This document shows, piece after piece, positions 63,683-64,000 of a DNA stretch of 64,000 nt (positions are counted from its first letter, which is position 1; each line of letters begins with the position of its first letter). Both the position numbers and the translations under genes were made by a program. The DNA is from Undibacterium sp. KW1. Its GTDB lineage: Bacteria > Pseudomonadota > Gammaproteobacteria > Burkholderiales > Burkholderiaceae_D. The stretch is from positions 2,790,001 through 2,854,000 of the forward strand of contig NZ_AP018439.1 of assembly GCF_009937955.1 (NCBI RefSeq). Reading direction: 5' to 3'. Below the pieces are notes generated by a model. The model ran no database searches. It had not been told where the DNA came from and worked only from the letters and a program-made list of their open reading frames with translations.

Positions 63683-64000
63683 ATGAAACGACTTTTTTTC
63701 ACTTTGTTACTGGCCTTGTCGGCCATTTCTTCTCATGCACAATCCAGTGCCATCAGCTTGTGGCCAGAAGGCGTACCGGGCGCGAAAAACATAGGGCCAG
63801 AACAAGTGGCTGATGGCCGCACGTCGAATGTCAGCGAACCGAACCTGACTTTTTATCCCGCCGCTGTCGACAGAAAAAATGGCAGCGTCGTGATCATTTG
63901 CCCCGGCGGCGGCTATGTACGTCTGTCTACCCTGCGCGAAGGTGAGCAATATGCGCACTGGCTCAGTACCCTGGGTGTCAGCAGCTTTGTGCTGAAATCC
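63683..64000 (+). CDS. Alpha/beta-hydrolase (BD-FAE-like acetylesterase), cut by window end
   Basis: First 106 residues from MKRLFFTLLLALSAISSHAQ (signal peptide). LWPEGVPGAKNIGPEQ and the oxyanion-hole stretch VIICPGGGYVRLSTLREG EQYAHWL match the bifunctional deacetylase/feruloyl-esterase-like family acting on hemicellulose and pectin esters. The catalytic Ser lies beyond the window. Confidence 0.85.
   Translation, partial: MKRLFFTLLLALSAISSHAQSSAISLWPEGVPGAKNIGPEQVADGRTSNVSEPNLTFYPAAVDRKNGSVVIICPGGGYVRLSTLREGEQYAHWLSTLGVSSFVLKS

Overview
The window looks like chromosome of a betaproteobacterium of the order Burkholderiales, probably Oxalobacteraceae (Undibacterium/Janthinobacterium-like). 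This rests on protein style (a DUF2863 protein, paired pimeloyl-CoA-dehydrogenase-like enzymes, many TonB receptors and hybrid kinases), a base composition near 50 % GC, and one tRNA-Pro(GGG). The genus is an inference from sequence style only.

Layout. 1-3881 (minus): a large Pls/PosA-like adenylation-carrier-membrane synthetase, broken by a one-base frameshift and cut by the window start. 4255-7190: an IS3-family element whose transposase gene is split by a group II intron with its own reverse transcriptase; the right end of the IS is lost. 7235-18365: a metal (very likely copper) acquisition locus with two DUF2946 proteins, two tiny membrane proteins, an outer-membrane barrel, the MbnP/MbnH pair, a small exported protein, two TonB-dependent receptors and a PepSY membrane protein. 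18400-26200: accessory and decayed DNA, with an IS200/IS605 element, a solitary end of a different IS200-type element, a decayed gene, a KfrA-like protein divergent from a frameshifted tyrosine recombinase, a DUF2726 protein, a Fur-family regulator with a Fur box, and the C-terminal half of a GH47 mannosidase cut off from a LacI-type promoter by an IS200-type copy.

26279-30102 holds a translationally coupled pair that is the best candidate for an undescribed system: a HTH protein with a degenerate ATPase-like region, and a membrane STAND/AAA-type ATPase that carries a type IV pilin-like domain outside the membrane. A small NTF2-like gene follows. 30169-41475 (minus) encodes an S46 dipeptidyl-peptidase, an anchored solute-binding protein with a hybrid histidine kinase, an overlapping methyltransferase-sulfotransferase-arginase-family operon next to a REC-kinase-REC hybrid, and an NsrR-like Rrf2 regulator. 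41750-43552 is a BlaI/BlaR1-type pair (M56 protease fused to a TonB C-terminal domain) under a concentric double-dyad operator. 43640-54159 is housekeeping and catabolic: EamA exporter, GST, DUF2863, GNAT, two acyl-CoA dehydrogenases, two MaoC dehydratases, an NTF2-like protein, a BNR propeller with a MoaD/ThiS-like protein and a CYTH phosphatase, and an M14 carboxypeptidase. 54369-54445 is tRNA-Pro(GGG).

54584-64000 is a pectin side-chain degradation locus: GH43 and GH51 arabinan enzymes, a GH105 unsaturated rhamnogalacturonyl hydrolase, a DUF6250-like protein, a rhamnogalacturonan acetylesterase, an oligogalacturonate lyase (PL22-like), a DUF1080 protein and the start of an esterase. A second copy of the IS200-type element sits inside this operon just upstream of the GH51 ribosome-binding site. 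Nearly all these enzymes carry export signals, so the locus should act in the periplasm or outside the cell on arabinan and rhamnogalacturonan I.
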